From assembly GCF_932276165.1 (NCBI RefSeq), contig NC_064001.1, forward strand, positions 6,269,501-6,333,500: a stretch of 64,000 nt of DNA, read 5' to 3'. The DNA comes from Plutella xylostella. Taxonomy: Eukaryota; Arthropoda; Insecta; Lepidoptera; Plutellidae. A program made the translations under genes and the position numbers. Below the pieces are notes generated by a model. It saw nothing but the letters and a program-made list of their open reading frames with translations. It made no database searches and was not told the DNA's origin. Positions within the stretch are counted from its first letter, which is position 1; every line of letters begins with the position of its first letter. This document shows positions 1 through 14,300 of the stretch, in pieces.

Positions 1-1789
1 ATAGGACAGTTATTAATCGATCGGTAGATATTTATAAATTATACCGCAGTGAAATACATGCAGCTTTTCAATTTTTCCGTACACGTGTATACCCTGCTGT
101 GATAACTTGTTAAATATGATTGCTATCCTTCGGAGTAATACCTATGATAAATAAGAACTGCATTAGATGCTCACGTCTGTAGTAAACAAGTACTAATTTG
201 CTGTTGTCAATTCAGAACTTGACACGAGTACAAATCTACAATCCAGAGGTTGATTTTTTTCATGTATTTCACGTGTCATGGCAGAAATGAATACTGATGT
301 TTGAACTGCTCCGCCGATTTGAATTTGTTGAGCTTGTCTGGGGTGTCGCCAGATTACTGGCGTGTTATTGGTGCTCTGGAGTCGGTGTGCTCAAGCTGAT
401 CTGCCTGTAAAACTTTTGATTGCGGCAAGAACTTCTCCCCTAAGGTAAGCGTCCACCTATCGGTATCGTTCACATCCAATTCATTTTTCTTTGTACATAA
501 CTTCACACAAGTGCGTTCACTTCATCGGTATTGCTGATGCTGTTTCTCCATACATTTATGAAAAACCGTTTGGTCCGATACTTACTTACGATACTTAGGT
601 GGAAGCTTACCTTTAGAGGCAACGGTTTTACCACTAGCAGTCTTCAGCTTTGTCGGTGGGTTCTCCTTTTTTTTTCATATAGTTGCTTCTGCATTGGAGC
701 AACGGCGGACGGAGGTCTCTTTGTGTCTTCTTTTCTTAGGTTCTATTATTTTGTGGACTGTAAAAAATAGAAGCTGCTAATTACGGTATTCAACTTAGGA
801 ACAGGATAATTTATAGATCTGTTTAATGTTCTAATGTTAAACAAAGTGGAAGAAACTAAGTTAACATCAATTATTGAAAGCACCGATTATTGCTTCTCAT
901 TAGTTTCAAACAAGGTTTTGTGGTTGAAATGTGTAAACTAAGATGAGTCTTATGGATGAAGATGTATCTGTTGAAAACGCGAGCAATAACTATAAATCAC
1001 GAAGAAGGTTAAACAAACTTACATTTATGGATATATGTAGTTCATACGATAAGTTTTTTTTTTAACAAAATCTCTTTGAGCTAAATACACCGAAATCTTA
1101 AATTGTAAGTGAAACTTTTTTAAAGTTTGTTCGATAGCCAATCCATTCAAGGTCCACTTTTTGATAGTATCTGGAACCAGTTTCTCCTTTTTAGGGCTAT
1201 ACGCAGGCTGAGTACGAAATACGCTATCAAAAGTGAAAGACTTTTGCATTAATGAAATGTAATTTTTGGAATATTTCGCTTAATTTTCGCATCTTGTTAT
1301 TTGATATGGTTGTTATGTCGTCGGATGCTCCACCTGTCATATGTTGTTTATGATGTAGTGTCCCGGATTTGCGAGCAACGGCAAACATCATTAGGCGAAC
1401 TGTTTGTAATCCACCATTACCGCTTATGTTGCTGGTGTTTACATTCTGATACAGAAAGGTTTTTGCTATTGACTTGACTACTCTATCATTTGTGTCGTCA
1501 TTGTATATCAAACAAAAGTGGTATTTAAGAACAATAGCCGTGGTCAATTTAGGTAGTACACGATGTATGAAACTATGTATGTCTGTACGTAGAAGGACAT
1601 AGTTGCAATATTCGTACAGGTATCCTTCATGTTCATTATATACTTGGCGTCTATTTTATTGTCATCCGCTATTGTTACATCTGACCGTAAACCTTGCGAA
1701 AATCCATCAGTCGGTTTTCCACGGTTCACAACTACTCTGTTTGTTGTCGCTGAAGTTAGCTTAACTTGGTTTTGTACGACTTCCGCTAA
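1..1789. other. AT-rich sequence upstream of the flippase gene
   Basis: I see no supportable gene here. Short open frames occur on both strands; the longest, on the minus strand at 1227-1547, lacks a recognisable domain and has no convincing splice partners. The stretch may include 5' untranslated exon or promoter sequence of the flippase gene that starts near 1.8-2.0 kb, but no TATA box or initiator could be assigned with confidence. Confidence 0.4.
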
Positions 1790-2340
1790 ATGAGTGGTTG
1801 TGGAGATGCGCGCGCCGCGTCTCCGGCCGGCGACGGCGGCGGCGGCGGCAGTGTCGGGCGGCCCGTGGTCGCGGGCGGAGTGTCGCGCGGAGCAGTGTCG
1901 CGCAGGCGCAGTGGCGTGCGCGGCGCGGTATGGAGGGGGGGCGGCGGCCGTAGCGCGGATGTGCGCGCGCTCGGAGGCCGTGGAGCTGGAGGTGCTGGGC
2001 GCGGAGGGCGGCGGCGCGCGCCCGCTGCGGCGCTCGCTGCTCGGCCTGCTGGGCAAGCTGGTGCGCCGCGACCCGCCGCCGCCGCCGCCGCCCGCCCGCC
2101 GCCCCACGCACAACCACCGCTTCCGCACCTTCGTCGCCTGCGGTCAGTGTCACCCTGTCTGCATGCTACACTCTGTGATGATGATGCTCGAGCTTAGAGT
2201 CGGTGCAGGTGGTACCGCGGTGCGCTATATGCGCGTGGGGCTAGTTATTGTTTTGCATCACAAACTGAGTGACCCGTAAAGTGGAAGGTCGCGCGCGGCG
2301 CGCCCCGCGGTCATCGCTCCGCTGTGAGCCGAGCGCCTAT
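1790..2340 (+). promoter_or_regulatory. GC- and CpG-rich island around the first coding exon
   Basis: This block stands out from the surrounding AT-rich DNA by dense CG dinucleotides and GGC/GCG runs. It contains the first coding exon of the flippase gene and ends in a good donor (G|gtcagt at 2143). Two in-frame ATGs exist, at 1806 and 1959, with no stop between them. The 51 codons between them encode an Ala/Arg/Gly-rich low-complexity stretch, so I chose 1959, but 1806 is possible. Both strands are open here because of composition, not because both are coding. Confidence 0.5.
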
Positions 2341-5300
2341 CCCACACCGTATTGATTGATCTCTAAACACTCGCGCTAATAAGCTCTAAATCATCCAGAA
2401 TGCGCTTAGACACGCACGTTTCCCGTTTTACAGGCTTCTGTATGATTACTTCCCTCCAATTTTCCTTTGAAAAATCCTAACCTGTAGACGTTGATTTGAT
2501 TTATAAACCGCATAAAATTATACATTTTCATAACATATCCACTGATTTATGGTTACAGTGAAAAGTATACAGGCGCATACTAAATCCGTAAATAGCTATA
2601 TAAAGCTTATTGTAGCTTCTTACATAACACTGCGTACTTAAACGTACGTTTATACGTACTTGTATATGTCTGTATAATCACCTGCTGAGTATACGTTTCT
2701 TGTAAGTTTTCCGCAACCAGCGCGAACGTTCGAGTGCAGCCATTTACATACGACGACGTCGAGCGAGCGATGACTATATTTTACTAAGTTTAACCATTGT
2801 TTGTAATCTGTAGTAATCTTGCCCACGTTCGTCTCAAGTTCAAATGCACAGTGTGTTCAATGTCACAGTTTATTGGTGAAGCTTGTCACCTCGAGTCACA
2901 TGGTTGTTTTCTAGGCTGCGCCACTATTAGCGTAATGATGTTCTCGAGTGGTCTGCTTCAAAGAAGACACGTGGAGTGTGGTCCGTGGTCAGAGAGAATG
3001 TTCGCCGGAGATCCGCCGTCAGTCTCCGCTAGCCGTTGTTATTAATTTACATTTGCTTTGACAAGCGCTTATTTTGTAGCAGTGCAACATGTGTTTTTGG
3101 CTCAGAATGTTTTTCCGGTCTAGTTGTGGTCACAAGCGGTCATTTGACGGGAAAACTAAAATGTACGCTGGATAGCCTGTTATTATTTATGTATAGTTTT
3201 TTTGGATCAGTATGCATTTTTATGGTTTAAATCACAACACAACTAATGCATTGAAATTTCAGTGCACTTATCAGAGGCTACGGAATTTCGTATTAGAGAC
3301 ACTTTAAAGGGCTATTATTTAACCATAATAATGAAGGCAAACTTACCATTTGGATCATTACTTTCCGTCATTTATCATTCAGCTGAAGGTTTATACGAGT
3401 GCTATGTAAATATTCGCCATTCGCGTTTGGTGTCAGGCTGAATATCATTACAGTAAAATTGGGTTAAGTTCGGCGTTTGAGGCGCAAAGGGCTCTTTATG
3501 TAGGTATTTTAAAGATGAGGATATAATTGGATGGAAGGAATTGGATCAAATTCCTCATTGATATCGTGGAAAATCGCCGTAAAGAGAATTTTATGCGCGA
3601 AACTGATTTCAAAGTTTCATGAACCGTTTTGATTTAATCTTCCACATGTTTACTATTAATTCGAAGTCGATCTGATATGTTTTGACAAATGAGCAATGTG
3701 CAAGCCGTTTCTTTCCCTGGCATTAATCCAATTAAACTCCATAATACATTGGTAAGATAGATGTAATAATAACATTTCAATCCATTCTATAAACATTAAA
3801 CTTCACTTTAAGTATTTATATAAATAAATTTACGCCATCACTCGTTCGAAACATGGGAACTATTCAAAACGGTGAATCCTCTTTCGAATTGGCCCTTTGA
3901 GCTATGTAGCCATATAAAAATACACAAACTTATGATATCCCTCTCTCCTTCCTGGGTAAATCTCAATAATGATGTCGATTCTGAAGGCAGAAATTCTAAA
4001 CTAAACTCTATGATTGTTTCCGTAAATGTCATTTAAAAATTAGAAAAGTTAGTTAACTTAGTTAAAATTAGAAAGAAAGAAAGAAAGAATTCTTTCTTTC
4101 TTTCTTTCTTTCTTTCTTAAAATTAGAATTTCTTCCTTCAGAATCGACATCAATGCACAGCCAAAACTAAAATGCAAAGACAAATAACGAGAGTGGAGTC
4201 GGATCCTAAAGCCCCGAGACAAGTAGTGTAGAGGTAGCGTAGTGTTGGCCACACTCTGCACTATACGGATCGATGCCGGCTTTCCTTTTCAAGTTCACGG
4301 GAGTGGTATATTTGGTATGTTTATCTGTGCAGCCGCGCAGCCAGTGGGGTTGCCTTGGCCGTAGGGCTACTAGGCGACAACGTTTTACAATATTTTAAAG
4401 TGTACCTACTCTAGCATAATTATCTTCGACAGATCTTTCCTTTCTTTGAAAATATTGAAGGTTTGCTGCAAATTTCCGTTGTAATATGTACAGATATGCT
4501 CCGGATTCGCCATTTGTAAAATTCACGTCTTTTACACTTTCTTTTGCGAGTAAGTGCAGTCGACTAGACGACAGTCATATTCATGAAATCCAAAGTGCCA
4601 ACTCTCATAATGCAACAAAACAGGGTTAATAACCCTACCAAAAATTATCGACACTACTTCAGAATACTTGTAACCCATAACAGATGGTAACCCTGGCGAG
4701 GTCGTGGCGAGAGGAGATCGATGGCGCCCCCGGGGCGGCGAGACGGCGCCCGTGCACTCGCCGCCCTGCCGGAAAAAAACCGCCCATCACGTAGTAGGAT
4801 GTAGTCGTGTAGCGCCCTTAATCTAATAAAGTTTGCCGCCGAGCGGAATTAGACTAGACTGGTTGTGTTGCTAAATTGAAGGATGAGGGCGGGCACCATT
4901 TTTGTATGAGTGTTGATGGTGTTTTTATTATTTTTAATAAACCACCTACTGAAAAGATAGCTGTTCTAGGTTTTTATAAGATTTGTCAGTAGAACTCTGC
5001 TAGCGTCTCTCTGAAAGAGTTGGTTCGATTTGAATGCAATTTTTTTGTCAGTGACGTTATAAATCGTTCGTAGCAATGAATCCACAAAATTGGTTCAGTT
5101 ATTTAAATGGTATAATCGTGTACTAACCGCTGCATCTGCACCGTTGTTGGGTCGTCTAGGTTTTTTTCCTTGTTAGTATTAGTTCCTTGCGCGTATTAGA
5201 ATAAAATAGAACCGAGAGCAATAAAGAAGTTTTCAATGTTCATTCTACTCATTCGTTAGGATTTCGTCGTTTCAAGGTTCCACGTTTTACGATGATGTCA

Positions 5301-8300
5301 TGATGTATAATAAAATATGGTTTAATCTTTCTCGAGATGAAGATGTCTTCCTTATCTAGTCATCTCCTAAAGAAATCAATTAAAATCACTACAAACGAGA
5401 TCTCTACTACTTCACAAAACAAAACTGATACGTTAACAATTTCCATTATTTGACTATTTTTGGCTCATCTTTAGTTTTACACCTAGTTAAGATTATTGCG
5501 TATTTATCCCATAAATTACACCGTTTGTATATTATCATCAAATACTTACTAATACTTGTGTAGACAAGAAACGATTAACGTAAGTGCCTGTGTTTTCCTT
5601 ATTGAAATAACTTTCTTACATGCTACACCGCATCGTTCTATATTGTTGTATCACATGAAATAACCTACATATTTGTTTAGATCAGTTCCTTTACATAACG
5701 AAACATATTCTGTTGTCTGCCCGTGACAGAAAAATGCCGTATGAAATCGTTTCCAATTTCGGATACAAAAAATAAGAGGTACATCCTCAGATAGAAGGAG
5801 TCGGATGATTCGATCACAGCTCTGAATGAATCTAATTATCCGCGCTGTCATTGGCAGCGCACGGTTGCCTATTTCTTTATTTCTCTTTCTATTATCGGCT
5901 AGAATTACTTCCTGACCTCCACCCATCCGATGTTGTTTACTTTCGGATTTAATAGTAAACATAGCTAAAACTAAGTATATAGTTGAGATATCTCGATAAG
6001 TAAATTTATACTGTCTTTCAACGTTATTACTGGATATTCATCGTTTATCGTTGAGTGCTCATTTTGATTTGATGGATTTTCATTGTCTTGGTCACTTATA
6101 AGGCTTTCTCTGCAGAGTATTTACAGAATATCAAGTTTCAATTTATAAGTGCTACATTTTCGTCAAGCTTTGCGATATTATTATTTGAAAAATTAATCAA
6201 AGTTGCTAATTAGTGTCTTCCATCCACCAGCTATTTGTTTGCTAAAAGCATCGTATTGCCCATAATTTTTGTAGTCGACTGGGAAACATCCCTCGCATAA
6301 AAGATTGTCTTTATTATCTTCGTAACCTCCTTGATAAGTTGGAGCATAAAATTTTCGTTTATGGCTTGACCTGTATTGTACATCTCATGGTCACCCTATC
6401 TAGACATAATATTCTATGATTTTGGAACAACATTTGTGTACATATCAGTGATATAATGTCTAGTTAGTAAATAGTATACCTAGTGATATTAATGGTAGGA
6501 TGACATAAGCTCCTTTGCCATGTCCGATAGCGAAGCACTTCTTCTTCTTATCGTGTCGACGACAAACCAACAAAGTCGCTAAATAATACATGCCCAGCAC
6601 TGGGCCACTGATACTGCACCGCTGGTAGCGGTCATGAGCTCTTCCCGCGTACAGGTGTAGGGACACGCGGGGCATGAAGTAAGGTGCACCATAGTTTGTG
6701 GCGCTTCACACAAGCAGCGAAGCACTGTACATTAATAATCTGCGAATGTACCTCGAATAAAACATTCATAATAAAGCATTAAATACAAATAAAAGTGTAG
6801 AACGGAACATAATATCGCTCGTATCCATGAACTAACATTCAACGGTTCAACCAATGCATAGTGCACGTGAGGTCAGGAAGCCAAATAACTGCAGTGTCGT
6901 ATCCACAGCCAACGGTACACAGCTCAACCGAATAAAACAATCGTTAACTGACTTCACACTTTAGATCTCACCGCAAGTGTTTTGGCCTCTCTGTATTTGG
7001 TGGCTGAAAATGTGAGATTAGTCACGAACCCTTGTCACCTCGGGGTGGAAGTTGAAAGCTTATGTATGTATTCTTCGACGGGTCAAGTAATCGTGTTAGG
7101 CATTATAAAAGTCTACATGTATATGGAAGTTTATATACTTTACATAAAACTGATATGCGTTACCTACATGTTGGAGTAGCGATGAATTCGCTTTCGGTTT
7201 GAGTATAACTACAATAAAAAGATTTAAGTAGTACGAGTAGTTATCCTCCAGTAATAATGAAGAATCTACAATATCACGTTTGTGAAATGATAATATGATT
7301 ATGATGCTTTAAAAAGAAAAAAAAAGTAGTTGTAGCTGTTGCTAAAATAATTTGGTAAGGGCAAATTTAAATTCAGAAAACATAATATGAGTATACGTTT
7401 ATCATATCCGTGTACAGTACTATGAACAATTACTTTCAGTTTACAGCCAATCATTAGTCAATTATTCCTAGTGGATAACAGTCGATAACGTACATAAGTG
7501 AGGCATATTATTATTTTCACTATGTTTCACACATGAGTCAGAACTTGTCTTATCGTTTCTTTTGCAACTGTACAATGTACCTACTTCTCTTATGTAGATA
7601 GGAGGTACGTTTCAGTAGTTACGGTAGTAAATGGTATTTAAATGAAAACTTTCCCAGTGGGCTCAGAAACCTAGTATGAATAATTCAGCATCTAAATTAG
7701 TTTCCGAAGTATTCTAAAGCCGGCACCGACGCAAATTGCAAGGACATCTTGTCGCCAATATTGCTTCGACAGAGAGTCCTGCGGGTCACTATATACTCTA
7801 TACTGACGAAAAACGAACGAACAAGAGCTGACGTGCTAATGAAATACAGATGTAGCTCGCGCAGCGGCGCTCATAAACTTCGTTTTTCGTCATGTAAAGA
7901 GACCCCCCTGAGCCCGCAATAATGGTTACTAATTTAACTTTCAGTGGCCAAGCCCCACTCGGTTTAAAACACTTTTCGATTTCGTATTATTTAGTATATC
8001 ACCATTTTCACGTGTTTTCTTATGTTCACCCCAACTAACCAACATCGATACCGCTGAATCAGCTATCCCTTTGAGTATATACTACATACTCGTACATATG
8101 CCAGTAACACATGACTACATAGTTACTTGTAACCATGTAGCTTTGATCAGCCTCTCCTAAATTCGCTTGAAGTAGAAATGGTACGTGATCGCCCGCCAAA
8201 GTGTCCAACACTTGTAACCACAATGACTTTGTGTTGGTTTCAGAGAATGAACGGCGAATCAAAGCGAACAACCGCGAGTATAACGCCCAGTTCCGATATG

Positions 8301-11300
8301 CAGTAAGTTACTTTTTCTGTATTTTATTATTTTTAGATTTAAGAAGTAAGGCTTTGGTGAGTTTGGGTTGGAGGGGGCGAATCCAGAAGCCTCCTTCGAG
8401 ATTTTTTTGTCCTGTATCCTTGTATGTATGTTACGTCATCTGTTCATTTCTATTCGCTCATATTGTCGAAAATAATTATCAAGATGAGAACTTCTAATCC
8501 AAAAACGCTTGCCAGTCAGTGACGAAAAAAAATGTATTCAGACTTGAAAAACCAACTAGGTAGGTATTTATCTCTCTCGTATCAATGGAGTATGTTTCCA
8601 TTCCGTCGTCTGTACCTACTTTCGAGATCACAGAATGACACATTCATTATAAATAGTCGCGGTTAAGTAATTGCAATATTTTCCAACCAATTATAATGTA
8701 AGTAGTTGTGCAAGAGGAAACGCAGATGATATGCAATTACATCATGACGTTCTTATATACTTACATGCTTGCAACTCAAACAGTAATTGTACGAGTAAGG
8801 CATAGTTTTTTTAAGTTAATTCGACTCGTACAGCATATTCATAGTAATCTAGAAATGGATATTTATATAAATCCATAAAGCTACTTCAAAGGAAAAGTGC
8901 CATTTGTTATTTCCCAAGTCGATTCCGATGAAAAAGGTACGAGTAGGAGCCGCGAAGTTTTGACACCGCTAGATAGATGGGCATCCGTCGACGACGACGC
9001 ATCAGGAGGGCTACTCTATACTGAAGAAAAACGAACGAACGAGAACTGTCGTGCAATCGGCACGTTTAATACAACGAGATAGAGTCATGGCTTGAGCAGC
9101 AACGCTCCGAAATTTAGTTTTTCTTCATATAAAGTGACCCCCCCAAGCTTTCTCTGATCGATCTCGCGGCTCGCGCGTAACCTATAAACGCGGTATATCC
9201 AGTGTCTACAGAAATAGATGTTACTACGAGAACCGGCGAATATACACGCTTGGTGGTCGCGATGTCTTCATATTTACCGTCATCATCATCATCATCATCA
9301 GCCTATAGCAGTCCACTGCTGGACGTAGGCCTCTCCCAAAGCACGCCACTGGATGCGATCTTTAGCTTTCTGCATCCAATCATAACCAGCCACCTTTCGC
9401 AAGTCGTCATCTCATCTAGCCGGAGGTCCCGTCCCACACTACGTTTGCCGTACTATACGCTAATGTACATGTTAAATATAAAATTACTCAAGCTGAAAGC
9501 GTAGTATTTTAAAATAGGTGTGTCGTAATGACGAGAGAAAGCTGTTGACCGCCTATAACGATTTAATGAAACACCTGTATTTTTGGCTTATTATTCTTGT
9601 TGTGGGTATAATTAATCCTCGATACGACTAGCATTTACAGTGTAATTTTATATTCTTTATGTATACTATACTCGTATATCTTACCGAGATTTCTATAATA
9701 ATTGGTAGATTTGTGTAACCCAACTCACCATTGTCGACATTTTTCGCTCCGGTGAAGTTTTACAGACGGCAATAGGGACCCTCATACATAGTAATTCGAT
9801 ATTCAAACGAGAGTCCACCGCGTTTTATGACCATTCGCTCTCAAATTCAATAGAATCTCCGAATCAACTATTTTTAGGACGAATAAAGCTGAAGATTCTA
9901 TGCAATCAGGTATTCAGTTCTGAGTTTCTTATTCGTTCAAATTTTCAGGCATAATATATGAGAGTCTTGAAAATCTAATCTCTGAAAACCGATTAGAGCT
10001 TCTCATGTATTTTTAGACAAAAAGGCATTAGCTGGTTTTAAAAGAATTAATACACAATAGCTAAGTCTGTGCATAGGTAACGATAGTGGCAGTAGACTCC
10101 TATCTGATATACCTATTAGTAGGGGTTTACGAATGGAGCCTCCTCTCTGTATCGCGTTTCACCTGTTCTATGTTAACGTCCCTCGACGTACCCTGGGCAG
10201 TCAGCGACTGCCTTTAAAACTATGGCAAACCAAGTCCAGCTCTAGTTTTGTCACCGTCACTCAAGAAGAAGCACGCTTCCATATAACATCCACCCAAAGG
10301 GTTGTCTTGAATAAAAATCTCTTTTAGCTATAAGACCACCATTTTTGTATGAATAATAAGTTTTATAATTTCTATTCTTGTGTGTGTACAAATAATGAAT
10401 ATGCTATCTGTCTATCTAAATATGTCACACTATGCAAACTCTAACCGTTCCCCCCATTCCAGAACAACTACATCAAGACGTCCAAGTACAGCGTGGTGAC
10501 GTTCCTGCCGCTGAACCTGCTCGAGCAGTTCCAGCGGCTCGCCAACTTCTACTTCCTGTGCCTGCTGGTGCTGCAGCTCATCCCGGCCATCTCCTCGCTG
10601 ACGCCGATCACCACCGCCATCCCGCTGATTGGAGTGCTCGCCTTGACGGCTGTGAAGGACGCGTACGACGATTTCGTAAGTTTACCACCCTGTATTGTAG
10701 TTTTTTTTGGTTTTCAAGTGTTTTTTTCTTGATAGGGTTGCTCGGGTTGATGGCTGTCAAAGACACTTATGACGATTTCGTAAGTTTCAACCCTTGATCG
10801 GTAGTTATTTGATAGGGTTGCTCGCGTTGTCTGTCAACATAGAACATCGCGGAGTCGGATGTATCAAGGTTATAATACGACGGTTTTGTAAATGTTTGTG
10901 TGTTGCGGTTTTCAATCCTTGGTCCGTGACCTGCTCGAGCAGTTCCAGCGGCTCGCCAACTTCTACTTCCTGTGCCTGCTGGTGCTGCAGCTCATCCCGG
11001 CCATCTCCTCGCTGACGCCGATCACCACCGCCATCCCGCTCATTGGAGTGCTCGCCTTGACCGCTGTGAAGGACGTGTACGACGATTTCGTAAGTTTACA
11101 AAACAAAATTTCACCCTGTATATTATAGTTAGAGTTTTAACCCTTGATCGATAGTTTTTTTTTATTTGTGAAGTGTTTTTCTGATAGGATTGCTCGTGTT
11201 GACGGATAGCAGCCAAAAACGCGTACGACGATTTCGTAAATTTCAACCCTTGATCGGTAGTTATTTGATTGGGTTGCTCGCGTAAGATTCGACGATTTCG

Positions 11301-14300
11301 TAAGTGTTTGTGTTTTTCGGTTTTGCGAGCCTTGGTCGGTAGTTATTTGGTATGGATGGATGAAAGTTTTGTTTGGTTTTTAAAGTGTTGTTTTATAAAA
11401 GGTAGATTTAATATAGTACATACCGTTCATGCGTACCGAGTGCCGAGGCCTGATTCATTTATATTTGACCAAAAATTTTATAAAAAAACCTCATTACCGT
11501 CTATCCCCTACTACCTACTTACACTAACTAATGCGTGGTGAATTGACGAAACCCCTATAAAGATTAGGTTCCCGACAATCCGCTAATCCCGACGTCGTAA
11601 AGTCTTTATAGCTTCAAAGTCTTAATGGATTAATAGAAGAGGTACCTACGGTCGTAAGTGATTTTATTGTTTATGTCTGTCGCACAATACTTGGAAGCAA
11701 ATGGTGAGAAATTGTCTGAATCACTAGGTACATACCGAGAAAGAGGAACTCACACGATGAAAAAATATGAAAATGATTTTTATTCTTGCTTTTTCATACA
11801 GTTTAAATTATACCTACGTAGCTTAGTGGGACACCGGCTGACTGACCGATGACCGGTGTAGTTGTATGAGGAAGGTCGAGGACAGAATGTGGCGCTACTT
11901 AGGATATGCCTATGTCCAGCAGTGGATCATTGCTTATTGTTGGCTGTTGATGATGATAATAATTATTATGCTACCTCAAGATTTCCCTGTGAAATTTGCC
12001 ACGCACATCAGCTGAAATCGACGGATTACCATTAAAACAGTCATCTCATAAACAGTGAAACGACCCTATCATTTTAAATGCCTCATAAAACAACAATCAG
12101 TGAAATTTTCCATTGAAAATATAAACCTACCATCGATTGTGCTAAAACAATGCATTACTAAGACATCGCATTTATCTTTATTAGTATAAAATCACCGCAT
12201 AGAACTTGATTTGTCATTCATTATAGTAATTTTAGATTGATTTCGCATGGCTAATTGGCTACCTAGTTAAGTACGGTGCTGCATTTCAGGTTAGCTAGCA
12301 TATCACTGGCAGGGTAATACGAGCTCATAATGGCTACAACCCACAACTCATTCATGGACTATTTTCCCATACAACGTACACTTCCATTGTACGGACAAGG
12401 ACGTGGAAATAATTAATGGTCTACAACAAAAGTGCATGGCATTTTGTTCTCTATCCTTCCAGTGAGCTAGTGTGGCCTTGGGTCACTAATCCATTCACTT
12501 GGATACAAGAAAAAATGTGGTAGCAGTGACTTGCATTTTCATCATTGATTGTTATCTTAATAGGTTCAACTTGAATAAATATTAAAATGATACAAACACA
12601 TCCGCAAGCAAACACAAATAAAATACTTCTTTGAATAGGTATGTGTAGAGCTAAAGATTACATTTTCTCTAATCAAATACTCGAAGATAATGTAATATGA
12701 ATCACGTAAAGTCGATCGCAGCTAATGTAAACAGGATGTAATCAAGACATAGCAATAGACACAAACGAAGCACATAGGTTTGTATATAAATGTTCGTTCA
12801 TTCACCGAGGCACATTATTGATTTTTGCTGTAATGTAATTCGCTGATTCTATTGCTCATTATACGTCACGAACACGTAAGCATTACTGTGGTTCTTTCAA
12901 CTTTCTTCAGTGAAATGAATTGATAATACTGATGTTATTTAATTTTTCAATCCATTTTTTTTATTATCTGTACAGCTTCTAAAATAAACGGGCAGTATTT
13001 TAGCACCTTTAGACCACGTGGCCCTACTGTTAGCTATATTACCGCCAAATCACGCCACGCGGTTAACTATTTTTACTAAAACATATTTAACAGAAAACAA
13101 TACGTAAAAGGGAACGGATGAAAATCTATCAATGGAATAGATTCTGAAATAGTAATCTGAGTCAATATTCGAGCAGTTTGCTGTCGCAGCCAGGAAGCAA
13201 TGAGTTTGACAGTTTCCGGTTGAAGATAACGTTTGTGTTGAGATTGCAACCGGATCTGTCTTTGTTCACCGGATTTAGCTCTCGGAAAAGTATAATTCCT
13301 ATTATTTTCTTAGTATTCATATACTAAGAAAATAATAGGAATTATACTTGTTGGTAAATGAATTTCAAACCAACAATAGTTTATTGATATAAATCGGGAA
13401 GATAATCATATAAAGGCAGAATAAAGTATTATAAAGTGAGATTGAATGCAGTAGATTAGTGTAAGCACAGATCTAAGTATACAGTCAGTCACACATTTAT
13501 AATAGTAACCTACCTCTATTACACATTTAGTATTTATGTATCACTGGCGCATAATTAGGTATACAATGCGGTGCGCCATTGCGCTATAAAATAAGGATTC
13601 GATTCGTTAATCGAAGATTCGATCAACTCTTGGTTTATTTATATCGTAAAATGGTGTTAATCGTAAAGATTCGTGTCAAGTCGGCAAAAATAACTTTTAC
13701 TCCGGAGTTTTATAGATATTGCAATTTTCGTAATGAAAATTTGCATTCATCGTATCGAACTTGTCTGCTTATTTTTTCATGAGTGAAAAGCTATTTTCAG
13801 CTGTAAATACATGAAGTAAATGTCATTGGTCTCTTGCCGTAGCTACTGGGTTTCCCACCAAGCTAAATAAATATAATTCTACGGAACACGTCAACAAAAT
13901 GCATATTTTTTTAATAAAACCTTTTTCTATGCTCTCTGACCGGACTCTTGGATTTCGTTCTAAAGAGATATGCTCATTTGAGAGATGCTCAAATTGGAGT
14001 CATCAGTGTGTCTGAAGTATCCGGTTTTTTCTGCTTCAGAACAAACACCTTATTCAAACACAGTCGAGTCAGTGTCCTGTGCGAAAAAAAGGCTAATAAA
14101 TATCAATATGATCATCACCAGTAAGAGTACGCAGTATACGCACCCACCTACTCAAGTGATGTAATAAATAAGAAAAGTAAACAGTGATGTCATGTTTCTA
14201 GTGATAGTTAAGTACCTAGGCAGTTCGGGTTATTCATGTTCATTCGGGTGTTATTTATGAGCAAAAATACTCAATCAGATTTCAGCATCGCACTCTGCAT

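Larger units (their letters stand above)
2143..8243 (+). other. Flippase intron 1 (6.1 kb)
   Basis: The intron is AT-rich with no convincing internal exon. It holds a palindromic microsatellite (4071-4120), a tRNA-like SINE head (about 4205-4290), a GC-rich patch (about 4690-4770) of unknown role and a MITE-like element (about 7787-7915). It is long and close to the promoter, so it is where enhancers would be expected, but I cannot identify any from sequence. Confidence 0.6.

Noticed and set aside
1227..1547. 106-codon minus-strand frame with a somewhat protein-like composition
   Set aside because: No domain, no convincing splice partners, and GTG/ATG starts without context; treated as chance or an unrecognised relic.
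1544..2279. Several long overlapping frames on both strands around 1.5-2.3 kb
   Set aside because: They follow from extreme GC content; only the + frame ending at the 2143 donor joins in phase with the next flippase exon.
4205..4290. tRNA gene
   Set aside because: A- and B-box-like blocks are present but acceptor and anticodon stems do not pair; kept only as a SINE candidate.
10432..10797. 121-codon + strand frame over flippase exon 3
   Set aside because: Wrong frame relative to the conserved P4-ATPase sequence and runs through the donor into the intron.
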